Notes under the pieces: model-generated
Databases searched by the model: none
What the model was told of the DNA's origin: nothing
Seen by the model: the letters and a program-made list of their open reading frames with translations, nothing else
DNA from: Bacillus infantis
GTDB taxonomy: Bacteria; Bacillota; Bacilli; Bacillales; Cytobacillaceae
Assembly (NCBI RefSeq): GCF_020171945.1
Contig: NZ_JAIVAP010000001.1
Coordinates: 496,001 to 560,000, forward strand
Reading direction: 5' to 3'
DNA: 64,000 nucleotides
Shown: positions 7,742 to 16,466 of the stretch, in pieces
Layout: every line of letters starts with the position of its first letter
Position numbering within the stretch: position 1 is the first letter of the stretch
Program-made: the position numbers and the translations under genes

Positions 7742-9082
7742 TCAAAGGCTTTCTTTCGCCTGCGTTACACCGCCGCTTCGAATGGCAGCAACAAAAAATC
7801 CTATCACTGCACCCACTGCAGCCGGCAAAATCCATCCAAGTCCAACATCATATAATGGCAGGATTGCACTGAATACCTCTTCAACCGGTCCAAAGCTTAG
7901 GCCGGCAGCCTTCAATCCATCGAATAAGCTGACGATGAAAGTGAGCAGCATGCTTACCTGGTAGACTTCCTTTTTTCCTTTGAAAAGAGGATGCAGGAAA
8001 GTAAGGAACATCAGGCAAATGGCTAAAGGATAGATTCCTGTAAGAACAGGGACGGAAATGCTGATCAGCTGGCTGAGTCCAATATTGGAGAATACAGCGC
8101 TGAATACAGACAGTATGACAACAAAAACTGGGTACGAAACAGAAGGGAACACCTTATGGAAATAAGACGAACAAGCCGTCACCAGCCCGATGCTCGTTGT
8201 CAGGCATGCCCCAAGAACAATGATGCTTAAAAGCAGTGCGCCGAATGAACCAAAGTAATATTCTGATGCACCGGACAGTACAGCTCCGCCATTATCAAGC
8301 CTGCCGAGCTCACCGACGCTCGATGCGCCAATATAAGACAGCGAGGTATAGATAATAGCAAGAAGTGCTGCCGCAATAAGGCCAGCTTTAGCTATTGAAA
8401 GCATGATTTCTTTTCTTGAACCGGCCCCTCTTTCTTTTACTGCATCCACAACAATGATCCCAAACACAAATGCGGCAAGTGCATCCATTGTCAGATAGCC
8501 TTCCTGGAATCCTTTAAAAAAGGTGCTGGCTAAATAATTTTCACCTGGTGATTGAAAAGAACCCATAGGATTGAAAAAAGCGGCAATGATCAAAATGCCC
8601 ACTACAATCAACAGGATCGGCGTCAGGTATTTACCGACAATATCAACGATTTTTGAAGATTTTAAAGAAAAGAAGCCTGTAACCGCAAAAAACAGTACAG
8701 AAAAGATAATGAGTCCAATCGTGCTGTTACCAGTTAAAAACGGCTTTACGCCCATTTCAAATGAAACGGTTGCTGTCCGGGGAATGGCAAACAATGGCCC
8801 GATGGACAGATATAAAATCATCGTAAATACCGCACTGAATGCTGGATGCACCCTTCCTGCCAGCGACTGAAGATCGTTTTTGCCGGAAAAGCCAAGCGCC
8901 AATATCCCTAATAGCGGCAGCCCTACCCCAGTTACTATAAAGCCTGCATTGGCTGACCAGATACTGGTTCCTGCAGACTGTCCGAGCATCGCAGGGAAAA
9001 TAAGATTACCTGCCCCAAAGAAAAGTGCAAACAACATAAAGCCTACGGCGACTACATAAGAAAACGGTATTTTAGATCCCAT
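7742..9082 (-). CDS. brnQ: Branched-chain amino acid carrier BrnQ (LIVCS family)
   Basis: A 446-residue, twelve-helix cation-coupled symporter for leucine, isoleucine and valine in the cytoplasmic membrane. The N-terminus shows the family signature FALFFGAGNLIFPAMLGQSAG (given in part: GAGNLIFPA near residue 25), and length and helix layout match. AAAGGAGAA precedes the ATG. The divergent GntR regulator and the palindromes between the two genes suggest repression by that protein. A terminator follows directly. Confidence 0.95.
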   Translation of the reverse strand: MGSKIPFSYVVAVGFMLFALFFGAGNLIFPAMLGQSAGTSIWSANAGFIVTGVGLPLLGILALGFSGKNDLQSLAGRVHPAFSAVFTMILYLSIGPLFAIPRTATVSFEMGVKPFLTGNSTIGLIIFSVLFFAVTGFFSLKSSKIVDIVGKYLTPILLIVVGILIIAAFFNPMGSFQSPGENYLASTFFKGFQEGYLTMDALAAFVFGIIVVDAVKERGAGSRKEIMLSIAKAGLIAAALLAIIYTSLSYIGASSVGELGRLDNGGAVLSGASEYYFGSFGALLLSIIVLGACLTTSIGLVTACSSYFHKVFPSVSYPVFVVILSVFSAVFSNIGLSQLISISVPVLTGIYPLAICLMFLTFLHPLFKGKKEVYQVSMLLTFIVSLFDGLKAAGLSFGPVEEVFSAILPLYDVGLGWILPAAVGAVIGFFVAAIRSGGVTQAKESL

Positions 9083-9174
9083 CCTATTCTCCTTTATGCT
9101 AAAGATTCTCGCTGCTTAGTTTTTTCTCAACTTGCAAATTTCTGAAAATGATAAAAGCAGTTTAGTTTAATAGT

Positions 9175-9192
9175 TACGTAATATATTGCATA
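9175..9192. promoter_or_regulatory. GntR operator-like site A
   Basis: TACGTAATATATTGCATA, an imperfect copy of the site B palindrome, nearest to brnQ and about 95 bp before its start codon. Confidence 0.6.
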
Positions 9193-9218
9193 ACTCAAGA
9201 TAACACACGATCCGACCG

Positions 9219-9236
9219 TATGCAATATATTGCATA
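9219..9236. promoter_or_regulatory. GntR operator-like site B (perfect palindrome)
   Basis: TATGCAATATATTGCATA, an 18-bp perfect palindrome in the middle of the brnQ-gntR divergent region. It is the best candidate for the primary binding site of the adjacent GntR protein. Confidence 0.75.
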
Positions 9237-9252
9237 AAGAAAATTTTCGAAT

Positions 9253-9270
9253 TATGCAATATATTGAATT
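9253..9270. promoter_or_regulatory. GntR operator-like site C over the gntR -35 box
   Basis: TATGCAATATATTGAATT, a one-sided copy of site B. It covers the -35 hexamer of the gntR promoter, which fits autorepression. Confidence 0.65.
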
Positions 9271-9292
9271 TTTCTTTCTAATTCTTTATACT
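9264..9292 (+). promoter_or_regulatory. SigA-type promoter of gntR
   Basis: -35 TTGAAT (9264-9269), 17-bp spacer, -10 TATACT (9287-9292). It ends 59 bp before the gntR ATG. Confidence 0.75.
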
Positions 9293-9351
9293 AATTGTAT
9301 AATCCAGTAAAAATTTATAGAAACCTATGAAAATACTAGAGGTGAAGATAG

Positions 9352-10008
9352 ATGCCCATCCCTGCCAATTTTGCTTCTCCTGCACGCGTATCGGCCAAAG
9401 ACCGCGCTTTCCTGCAAATCCAGGAATGGATCATTGACGGCACCTTAAAGCCGCAGGAAAAATTGAACGATGCCGACCTTGCCAAAGCGCTCGGCGTCAG
9501 CCGCACACCGATCAGGGAAGCGCTGCAGCTGCTCAGCGTCCAGGGATTCGTAGAAATGTTCCCAGGCGTCGGCACCCAGGTCACTACCGTCAATCCGGAA
9601 GATATCACAAAGATTCTTCCGCCGCTTGGATCCCTGCAGGCGCTTGCTGCAGAGCTTGCAGCACCATCCATGGACAGCGCGACGATTGAGAAATTAAGGT
9701 CCATCAACCGTTCCTTTGCGGATTCCCTCTTAAGGGGCGATACCTTTTCAGCACTGAAACAAGATGAACAATTGCACAATCTTATTATTGAAAAAGCGGA
9801 CAATCCTTACATCACCAGCTATGTATCTTCCCTGCAGGCCCATGTAATGAGGCTTTATTATAATAAAACAATCATTTTGAAGCCCCGCTCAATTGATGAG
9901 CATGAGGAAATCATCAAAGCTTTTGAAGAAAAAAATACCCATAAAGCTTCGGATGTAGCACGAACCAATTGGCTGAGGGCCATTGATGAGTATTACGGGG
10001 AAAATTAA
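9352..10008 (+). CDS. GntR family regulator with FCD ligand domain
   Basis: A 218-residue regulator. The N-terminal winged helix shows GTLKPQEKLNDADLAKALG and SRTPIREALQLL (about residues 30-65). A C-terminal FCD helical bundle has the metal-site residues in DEQLHNLIIE and HEEIIKAFE. FadR/FCD regulators respond to organic acids or amino-acid-derived ligands. GAGGTG precedes the ATG. It is divergent from brnQ with three palindromic sites between, so it probably controls brnQ and itself, perhaps in response to a branched-chain amino or keto acid (inference). Confidence 0.9.
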   Translation: MPIPANFASPARVSAKDRAFLQIQEWIIDGTLKPQEKLNDADLAKALGVSRTPIREALQLLSVQGFVEMFPGVGTQVTTVNPEDITKILPPLGSLQALAAELAAPSMDSATIEKLRSINRSFADSLLRGDTFSALKQDEQLHNLIIEKADNPYITSYVSSLQAHVMRLYYNKTIILKPRSIDEHEEIIKAFEEKNTHKASDVARTNWLRAIDEYYGEN

Positions 10009-10017
10009 TATTTGTAG

Positions 10018-10048
10018 AGGAAATGGCAGCTGCCCATTTCCTTTTTTT
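10018..10048 (+). terminator. Terminator of gntR
   Basis: Stem GGAAATGG/CCATTTCC with a self-complementary loop, then seven T. Its T-run touches the stop of the convergent gene. Confidence 0.9.
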
Positions 10049-10616
10049 ATTCTGCATCGGCTCCCAGTTGTGCTCTCCTCACCAGCCTTGTGCCAACATA
10101 AGCAATAAAAGCAATGCCAAGATCAATCAAAAACAAGTAAAACAAGTTCATTCCCTTATTCAGTTCGACCATGCCGAGCGCCTTCTCTATGGAAGCAAAC
10201 ACAAAAGAATACATTGCACTGAGAATAACGGTATACAGGATAAAACTTTTTCCATTCCTGGTGCAATACTGATAAATCAGCATAAATCCTGCAGGCAGCA
10301 CTGACATCGTTATATTAAAAGCATGCGGGAAAATCGGCAACATATAGTATGTATGAATGAGCAAGGTATAATTACCGAGCACAATGTCTGTATATGTCCA
10401 AAGCGCGTGGACAATAAATCCAAAAAAGAACACCTCAAAGATCCTCTTGCGGTCGACTGTAAAATACAATAAAACAAGCGGCAGCACCAGAAGGACTGCT
10501 ACAGCCCAGAACTGCCATGAACCAGGACCGGAATAGTTCTTCCAATAAGAATCAACCAAGGAAGTCATCTCTTCACTCAGCTGAAAAATTTTATCCCAAT
10601 ACTCGTTATAGCTCAT
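10047..10616 (-). CDS. CBO0543 family membrane protein
   Basis: A 189-residue integral membrane protein with about five hydrophobic helices. The ATG at 10616 is preferred over a GTG at 10625 because GGAG sits at good spacing. It shares its layout with the protein at 18724-19329: an N-terminal SYW segment, a VLYF.VDR/IDR loop, then IHALWTYTD or IHVFFNYTD. Family function is unknown; members are frequent and often multicopy in spore-forming Bacillaceae. It is a single gene convergent with gntR. Confidence 0.8.
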   Translation of the reverse strand: MSYNEYWDKIFQLSEEMTSLVDSYWKNYSGPGSWQFWAVAVLLVLPLVLLYFTVDRKRIFEVFFFGFIVHALWTYTDIVLGNYTLLIHTYYMLPIFPHAFNITMSVLPAGFMLIYQYCTRNGKSFILYTVILSAMYSFVFASIEKALGMVELNKGMNLFYLFLIDLGIAFIAYVGTRLVRRAQLGADAE

Positions 10617-10810
10617 CTGCAGCACTCCATGATATGAATTTCAAGCCCTATCTTTAGAGCTTTTCCTCTTATTGTCCGTAGAATTATCTATAATATACAT
10701 ATAATTTCCATGAATCAGTATCAGCAAGAAAGGCAAGCCAGCTCAATACATCATCTTAATAAATTTTCCCATTCTCGGCAGATCGCCTCCATTACTAAAG
10801 AGCATAAATA

Positions 10811-10839
10811 AAGACACCCATTATCTTTATGGGTGTCTT
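10811..10839 (-). terminator. Terminator of mmsA
   Basis: An 11-bp perfect stem, AAGACACCCAT/ATGGGTGTCTT, 20 bp past the mmsA stop. The minus-strand tail is T-rich but interrupted. Confidence 0.8.
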
Positions 10840-10858
10840 AAGAGAGCCATCATTCCGT

Positions 10859-12316
10859 TTACCAGCGGGCAGTCAGCATCTTTCTTCTGGTATAAAACTC
10901 GACTCCGTCAGAGCCGTTTGCATGAAGGTCTCCATAGAAAGAATTCTTCCAGCCGGAGAAAGGGAAAAAGGCCATAGGTGCAGGTACGCCGATATTGACG
11001 CCGAGCATTCCAACTTCAATGGTTTCTCTGAAATAGCGGACATTTGTTCCGCTGTCGGTGAACAGGCAGGCTCCATTGCCAAAATCCGATAGATTTGTCA
11101 GCTCAATCGCTTCCTCAAGGCTCTTAACCCTGACGATGGAGAGAACGGGAGCAAAGATTTCTTCTTTCCAGATCTTCATGGATGGATCAACGTGATCAAA
11201 GATGGTCGGTCCGATAAAATACCCATTTTCATGGTGAGCTTCATCCTTCCGCCCATCACGTATAAGGACTGCTCCTTCTTTTTCGCCGATTTCAATGTAG
11301 CTTTTTGTCCGTTCTTTATTTTCCTGGCGGATGACAGGGCCTAAGAAAATATCTTCATCCAACCCATTTCCCATTGTCAGGCTGTCTGCCTCCTCCTGCA
11401 GCTTTGCCACGAGTTCTTCAGCTATGGAGTCTACGGCCACCACAACAGAGCAGGCCATACACCTTTCCCCTGCTGACCCATATGCAGCACCAATAATTTC
11501 TTTAACAGCCACTTCAAGGTCCGCATCCGGCATCACAATCGAATGATTCTTTGCACCGGCCAGAGCCTGGACCCGCTTCCCCTTCGCAGAAGCGGATTTA
11601 TATATATACTCGGCAACAGGCTGGGAGCCTACAAATGAAATGGCCGGTACATCCTGGTGGTCAATAAGGCTGTTTACGACTTCATGGGCGCCATGAACAA
11701 TATTGAAAACGCCGCCCGGGAGGCCCGCTTCGGTAAATAACTCTGCCAGCCGGTTTGCGAGTATCGGAGTCCTTTCAGAAGGCTTCAGCACAAACGTGTT
11801 TCCGCAGGCAATTGCCAGCGGGAACATCCAGCAAGGGACCATCATTGGAAAGTTGAAAGGCGTGATGCCGCCGATGACGCCTACAGGATAGCGGTACATG
11901 CCGGATTCAATATTTGTCGCAATATCTGGCAGCTGCTTGCCCATCATAAGAGATGGGGCTCCAGCAGCATACTCCACACATTCGATACCCCGCTGAACCT
12001 CTCCATACGCTTCTTTGTAGTTTTTCCCGTTTTCCTGTGTGATCAGTTTTGCAAGTTCGTCCCAATTGTCTATTAAAAGCTGCTGATATTTAAATAGAAT
12101 TCTTGCTCTTTTAGGGACAGGCGTTTTGCTCCATGTTTTATAGGCTTCCCTGGCTGCCTGTACGGCATCCTCCACATCTTCCTTGGTGGAAATCGGTGTG
12201 CGCGCCAGTTCCTCGCCGGTAGCAGGGTTGGGGACAGCTTCAAACCTTTTTGTTTTTGCATCCACCCACTCTCCATTTATAAAGTTTCTTAAAACATTTA
12301 GGGATGTCATTGCCAT
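10859..12316 (-). CDS. mmsA: CoA-acylating (methyl)malonate-semialdehyde dehydrogenase
   Basis: A 485-residue aldehyde dehydrogenase of the MmsA/IolA class. It converts methylmalonate or malonate semialdehyde with CoA and NAD+ to propionyl- or acetyl-CoA. The catalytic Cys lies in GSAGERCMA (about residue 285) and the class-specific LAGAKNH motif is present. AGAGGAG precedes the ATG. It is 36 bp downstream of an iron alcohol dehydrogenase gene, so both are likely one transcript. The pair would suit oxidation of a hydroxy acid such as 3-hydroxypropionate through its semialdehyde to acetyl-CoA (inference). No iol genes are nearby, so an inositol role is less likely. Confidence 0.92.
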   Translation of the reverse strand: MAMTSLNVLRNFINGEWVDAKTKRFEAVPNPATGEELARTPISTKEDVEDAVQAAREAYKTWSKTPVPKRARILFKYQQLLIDNWDELAKLITQENGKNYKEAYGEVQRGIECVEYAAGAPSLMMGKQLPDIATNIESGMYRYPVGVIGGITPFNFPMMVPCWMFPLAIACGNTFVLKPSERTPILANRLAELFTEAGLPGGVFNIVHGAHEVVNSLIDHQDVPAISFVGSQPVAEYIYKSASAKGKRVQALAGAKNHSIVMPDADLEVAVKEIIGAAYGSAGERCMACSVVVAVDSIAEELVAKLQEEADSLTMGNGLDEDIFLGPVIRQENKERTKSYIEIGEKEGAVLIRDGRKDEAHHENGYFIGPTIFDHVDPSMKIWKEEIFAPVLSIVRVKSLEEAIELTNLSDFGNGACLFTDSGTNVRYFRETIEVGMLGVNIGVPAPMAFFPFSGWKNSFYGDLHANGSDGVEFYTRRKMLTARW

Positions 12317-12352
12317 TAAAAAGCTCCTCTCAACATTAGTGACATTCTGCCT

Positions 12353-13548
12353 TTACACCTTCTCAGTTTCAGAGGAAAAATCATAGTCATAGCAAATATG
12401 ATAGAGTTCCTCCAGTTCCAGCTGGCTGGGCACTTGGGGGTTATTAGCCGGGCTGCCGCTGTCAATAGCGTCTGCTGCCATTTTCCCAACGGCCTGCTTG
12501 AAGGCTTCCCCGTCGATCCCCCACTCCTTTAGGTTGGGTATATTTAATTTTCTGCATAACTCTTTTACAGATTGAACAGCTACTTCAGTTGCCTCCCCAT
12601 TGGCACCCTTATTAATATCAGGCCTAAAGATTCTGCCTATATCAGCAAGACGTTCAACGCAAGCTCCTTGTGTGAATTCCAATACAGCAGGCAAAAGCAT
12701 GGCATTTGAGATGCCATGCGGCACATGGAATAAGGCGCCGATCGGTCGGCTCATCCCATGTACAAGGCAGACTGAAGCATTTGAGAATGCCATTCCCGCC
12801 TGAAGTGAGCCAAGACTCATACTCTCTCGTGCATCTAGATTTCCGCCATCATTGTAAGCGGTTAAAATATTTTCCACAATGAGCTTCATGGCTGAGATGG
12901 CCATCGTGTCTGTCATGGGATGTGCTTTTTTAGATAAGTATGCTTCAATGCTATGGCTTAGAGCATCAATTCCTGTAGCCGCGGTGATATTCTTTGGCGA
13001 AGATACTGTCAGCAGGGGATCCACAATCGCGGCATCCGGCAAGAAAGCGGGCTGCTTGATCATCATTTTAACATTGCTGGATGTATTGGTGATTACGGTT
13101 ACATCTGTTGCCTCTGAACTTGTACCGGCTGTAGTTGGAATAGCAATATGAGGGACAGGTGTTTGAAGAGCCAGTTTCTTTCCTCCCATATAATCGCCGA
13201 TAAAGCCGCCATTTGCAGCAAGGACTGCTATTGCTTTTGCGGTATCGATACAGCTGCCGCCCCGATGGATATCACCAGGTCGCAATGCTCACTTTTAAAA
13301 AAATTCAATGCTTCTGACACATATTTATCGGTGGGCTCAGATGCAATACCCAGATAGACTGTGCTTTGAACACCTGCATCATTAAGCAAAGCTCTGCCTT
13401 CGGTCACATATCCAAGCTGATCCATTATTTTATCACTAATGATCAATGCCTTCTTCCCTTTAAGAGCCGCTTGCGATCCTATATTTTCAAAGGAGCCCCT
13501 CCCGTAAAAAATGGACTCTGGCACCCGGAATACCGCTGTTTTTTTCAA
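12353..13548 (-). pseudogene. Iron-containing alcohol dehydrogenase, broken by a 1-base deletion
   Basis: Two overlapping frames encode the N-terminal 90 residues and the rest of a group III alcohol dehydrogenase. Frame one reads to CDLVISIGA and then runs into unrelated residues; frame two resumes as GGSCIDTAKAIAVLA. One extra G in the GGGG run (C-run 13260-13263 on the plus strand) would restore the usual ISIGGGSCIDTAKA motif and a 398-residue protein of normal length. The rest is intact, including AIPTTAGTSSEAT and the metal ligands in GIDALSHSIEAY and HGMSRPIGALFHVPHG. TTG start at 13548 with AAGGGGTG upstream. It forms an operon with mmsA. It is either a true inactivation or a homopolymer sequencing error. 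Confidence 0.88.
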
Positions 13549-13596
13549 TCTTTTACACCCCTTTTTTCAAAGACGGCCTTAATTCCATCCCAGGCA

Positions 13597-13614
13597 CTAT
13601 TTTACAAAAAATAG
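13597..13614. promoter_or_regulatory. Inverted repeat upstream of the alcohol dehydrogenase
   Basis: CTATTTT and AAAATAG around a 4-base centre, about 50 bp before the start codon. It could be an operator; no regulator gene is adjacent. Confidence 0.35.
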
Positions 13615-13828
13615 CTCCTCATTCAGCTGATCCTGGCTCTTTAGGTGAAAGGGCTGGAATAAACAGTCGTCAGAATAGTTAAATTATTAAAATTATATCA
13701 TTAAAATAAGAATTTCCGTGAGCTATTATTCAAAATTTTTCCTCCTGAAAAAATAAGAAAACAAACCCACAAACCTAAGTTTCCCTATTGAAAATTGAAG
13801 GTATAATCTCTCAAAGAGGGGGTAAACA

Positions 13829-13948
13829 ATGAAGGAAAATTATTTTAATTTAGCTTTGAATGGAGGATTTTTTTATGACTGTCAAACTAGCAATCGTCTA
13901 TTACAGCTCAACCGGAACAAATTACCAGATGGCTCAGTGGGCTGCTGA
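13829..13948 (+). other. Possible 39-codon upstream ORF overlapping the WrbA-like gene
   Basis: An ATG with a strong ribosome site (AGAGGGGGT, six bases before it) opens a 39-codon frame. It runs through the start of the flavoprotein gene in another frame and stops at 13948. The peptide has no recognisable features. It may be a leader ORF that affects translation, or chance. Confidence 0.35.
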
Positions 13949-14498
13949 GGGCGCAAAGGAAGCCGGCGCTGAAGCCACAATCTACAAAGTTCAAGAGCTT
14001 GCGCCAGAAAGCGTTATTGAAGGTGTTCCTGCATGGAAAGCCCATTTGGAAGAAACAAAGGATGTTCCTGTAGTTACGCCTGATGATATCGCTGAAGCGG
14101 ATGCCATTATCTTCAGTACACCTACCCGTTTCGGAAATATGGCAGCCCAGATGAAGCAGTTCCTCGATACAACCGGCGGCATCTGGGGCTCGGGAAAAAC
14201 AGTTAATAAGGTTGTCAGCGGCATGACTTCTGCACAAAACCCCCATGGCGGGCAGGAGGCAACCATCCTTTCATTCTATACAACCATGTACCATTGGGGT
14301 GCCATTGTCGTAACACCAGGATATTCAGATCAATCTTTATTCCCTGCTGGCGGCAATCCTTATGGAGCAAGCGTCACTGTCGACCAAAACAATGAAATAG
14401 TTGGCGATAAGGATGCTTATAAGGGCGCAATCAAATACCAGGCGAAACGCGTTATCGGGATTGCTGAATCCGTTAAGAATGGTGCAGGGCAGCAGTAA
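13875..14498 (+). CDS. wrbA: NAD(P)H:quinone oxidoreductase, WrbA/flavodoxin family
   Basis: A 207-residue flavodoxin-fold FMN enzyme that reduces quinones by two electrons in the cytoplasm. Motifs: phosphate loop YYSSTGTNYQMA near the N-terminus, STPTRFGNMAAQMKQFLD (about 78-95), and the WrbA insertion with HWGAIVVTPGYSD. The internal ATG at 13875 is chosen because TGGAGG lies eight bases before it; the ATG at 13860 has no such site. It is a single gene with its own terminator. Confidence 0.9.
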   Translation: MTVKLAIVYYSSTGTNYQMAQWAAEGAKEAGAEATIYKVQELAPESVIEGVPAWKAHLEETKDVPVVTPDDIAEADAIIFSTPTRFGNMAAQMKQFLDTTGGIWGSGKTVNKVVSGMTSAQNPHGGQEATILSFYTTMYHWGAIVVTPGYSDQSLFPAGGNPYGASVTVDQNNEIVGDKDAYKGAIKYQAKRVIGIAESVKNGAGQQ

Positions 14499-14506
14499 AG
14501 CAAATA

Positions 14507-14538
14507 AGCAATCAGCTCGCCGGCTGGTTGCTTTTTTT
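14507..14538 (+). terminator. Terminator of the WrbA-like gene
   Basis: Stem AGCAATCAGC/GCTGGTTGCT (one G-T pair), six-base loop, seven T. Confidence 0.9.
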
Positions 14539-14617
14539 GCGTAAACCTAATGGTTGACTGTGCTGAATTTGTGTGAACAAGACAGCCTTGAACCTGCATC
14601 AAATAGGGATCTTCTGA

Positions 14618-15607
14618 TTAAAAAGGTTCACGCTTTCCATAATCCGTGATCCTCTCCCATTCCTGTCCAAACAGGTCTTTCTCTGTATCAAGCTTTAATG
14701 AAAGTTCAGCCGCAGCCTCCTCCAGGAATTCCCGGCAAAAATAATAGCTTTTATGCCGGATGAGCTTTCCTTCTTCAATTTCCACTGTGGCAATGTCCCA
14801 TAAAACAGGGCCTGAACCGGCATCTCTGGTATAGATGACTGTATACCGTCCCCATAAGACAGCAAGCTTTGCGGAAAGACCAGCTGTACTGCCGCCCCAG
14901 TCACCCATAGAGTTCTTCCGTATCTGTGTTTTCCCGATATCCATGCCCTGTCCGATCACTTCATTTGTCGCATACTCACCAAGAAGCTGGCCGATAGACT
15001 GGAAATCGCCCCTTACAAAATAGTCCATATACTGTTGGATGACTTGTTTTTTTTCATCTGTCAGCATTGCCTCTTGGAAAGGAAGGTTTGGCACCGCTCT
15101 CTGCCTTTTGAGATTAGCTCTTGCCCGGCTTAGCAAGGATTGGACACCTCCTTCTGTTGAACCGATGATCTCAGCGGTTTCCCGGATGGTGAAACGGTAT
15201 ACCTCTGCTAATAGAATGGCCGCTGCCTGCTTTGCCGGCAATTGATGAATCAGAATCTCAACACTTTCAAGCACTTCTGAATAAGACACGATATCGCCAT
15301 CCGGAATTCTTTCCAGCTCCATATCAAGCAGCTCAGGCGATTTTTTCCTGAAATGGTCCATCCAAGTATTCGTCGCAATCCGGAACAGGTAGCTTTTTGC
15401 ATTCGTCGCCTGCCCGACCCTTGATAAAGAAGAAAATGCCTTTAACAGTGTGTCCTGCAGCAAATCTTCCGCGTCCCACGGTGTTCCCGTCAGCTTCCGG
15501 CAATAATGCCACAGCTGATCCCTGTATGGCTGAACGATGTATTCAAATGAAGATGCTAGCTCCTCCATATCTTTACTGATGGAAGACAAATCATTATGTT
15601 TCTTCAC
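14618..15607 (-). CDS. ECF sigma factor with SnoaL-like C-terminal extension (SigJ/ECF41-like)
   Basis: A 329-residue protein. Region 2 (WDAEDLLQDTLLKAFSSL) and region 4 (IRETAEIIGSTEGGVQSLLSRAR) of an ECF sigma factor occupy about residues 20-185. A further 130 residues (from QQYMDYFVRGDFQSI) form a SnoaL/NTF2-like domain. Such factors usually lack a membrane anti-sigma and are controlled by their own extension. The GTG at 15607 with AAAGGGGGA is chosen over the open frame upstream. It lies 80 bp downstream of a MerR gene and a VOC protein gene on the same strand. Confidence 0.88.
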   Translation of the reverse strand: MKKHNDLSSISKDMEELASSFEYIVQPYRDQLWHYCRKLTGTPWDAEDLLQDTLLKAFSSLSRVGQATNAKSYLFRIATNTWMDHFRKKSPELLDMELERIPDGDIVSYSEVLESVEILIHQLPAKQAAAILLAEVYRFTIRETAEIIGSTEGGVQSLLSRARANLKRQRAVPNLPFQEAMLTDEKKQVIQQYMDYFVRGDFQSIGQLLGEYATNEVIGQGMDIGKTQIRKNSMGDWGGSTAGLSAKLAVLWGRYTVIYTRDAGSGPVLWDIATVEIEEGKLIRHKSYYFCREFLEEAAAELSLKLDTEKDLFGQEWERITDYGKREPF

Positions 15608-15686
15608 AAAAATCCCCCTTTTTTGTCTATTCAATCTGTAAGACGGAATTGAATTATGAAAACATACGGGCGGCATAAAATTTAAT

Positions 15687-16448
15687 TTATTTTTTTAGCG
15701 GAATGAGATAACTGAACGTCCGGCTTTCCGGGGATTCATATTTTTCCATTTTAATACCCTCTGCCTTGAATCCAAACCTCTGAATCTGCCACATAAAGTG
15801 GAAACAGGTGAAAGGATCATACACATTGCATTCCACGGCAGCAAATAAACTCGGGCCAGTCCGCTCAGTATACATGTCTCTATAACAGCCAATTTCTTTG
15901 CAGGGCTGGTTTTGTAAAAGGCACCCCACTTCCCCGGTTATTGTATCTCCCTTTGATTCTAACGTTCTTACAAATACCCCTGCCTTTGTCTCAATCCTTA
16001 ACGTCTTCAGTCTTTCGCTTATTTCAAACATTTCCTCTTGAAAAGGATGAAATGTCCTTGGGACAGTGCGCCGGAACCAGATGAAGAAGCTGTCCCCCTC
16101 CCATTTAACGAGGTGCAGATGCCGCTCTTCAGCATCCATGGAGTTCAAGTACTGTTTAGCGATATTCATGGAAACAAGCTTTTCCTCTAATTCCCTCTTC
16201 CATCCGGATATCCAATTCATCTTCTCTTCTTCTTCACCCTGCAAATAGGATTGTATTTCTTCTATTTTTATATCAGCCTGCCGGAGAGAATGGATGACCA
16301 TTGCCTTGTGTATCTGTTCTTCTGTATAAATACGATAGCCTTTTTCACTGCGGCCTGCTGGCTCAATCAATTTTTTCCGGTCATAAAAACGGAGAGTGCT
16401 CGGAGGAAGCCCAGTACGCTCAGCAAACTTCTGTATATTCATTTCCAT
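15687..16448 (-). CDS. MerR family transcriptional regulator
   Basis: A 253-residue activator-type regulator. The N-terminal MerR DNA-binding domain is clear (FAERTGLPPSTLRFYDRKKLI, quoted in part as GLPPSTLRFYDRKKLI), followed by a helical linker. The C-terminal half (about 110-253) looks like an effector-binding domain and includes four Cys (CLL, CKEIGC and EC). The start lies 18 bp after the stop of the VOC gene, so they are co-transcribed. The effector is unknown; a small organic molecule handled by the VOC protein is plausible. Confidence 0.85.
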   Translation of the reverse strand: MEMNIQKFAERTGLPPSTLRFYDRKKLIEPAGRSEKGYRIYTEEQIHKAMVIHSLRQADIKIEEIQSYLQGEEEEKMNWISGWKRELEEKLVSMNIAKQYLNSMDAEERHLHLVKWEGDSFFIWFRRTVPRTFHPFQEEMFEISERLKTLRIETKAGVFVRTLESKGDTITGEVGCLLQNQPCKEIGCYRDMYTERTGPSLFAAVECNVYDPFTCFHFMWQIQRFGFKAEGIKMEKYESPESRTFSYLIPLKK

Positions 16449-16466
16449 TGCAGTACCTGCTTTCTT

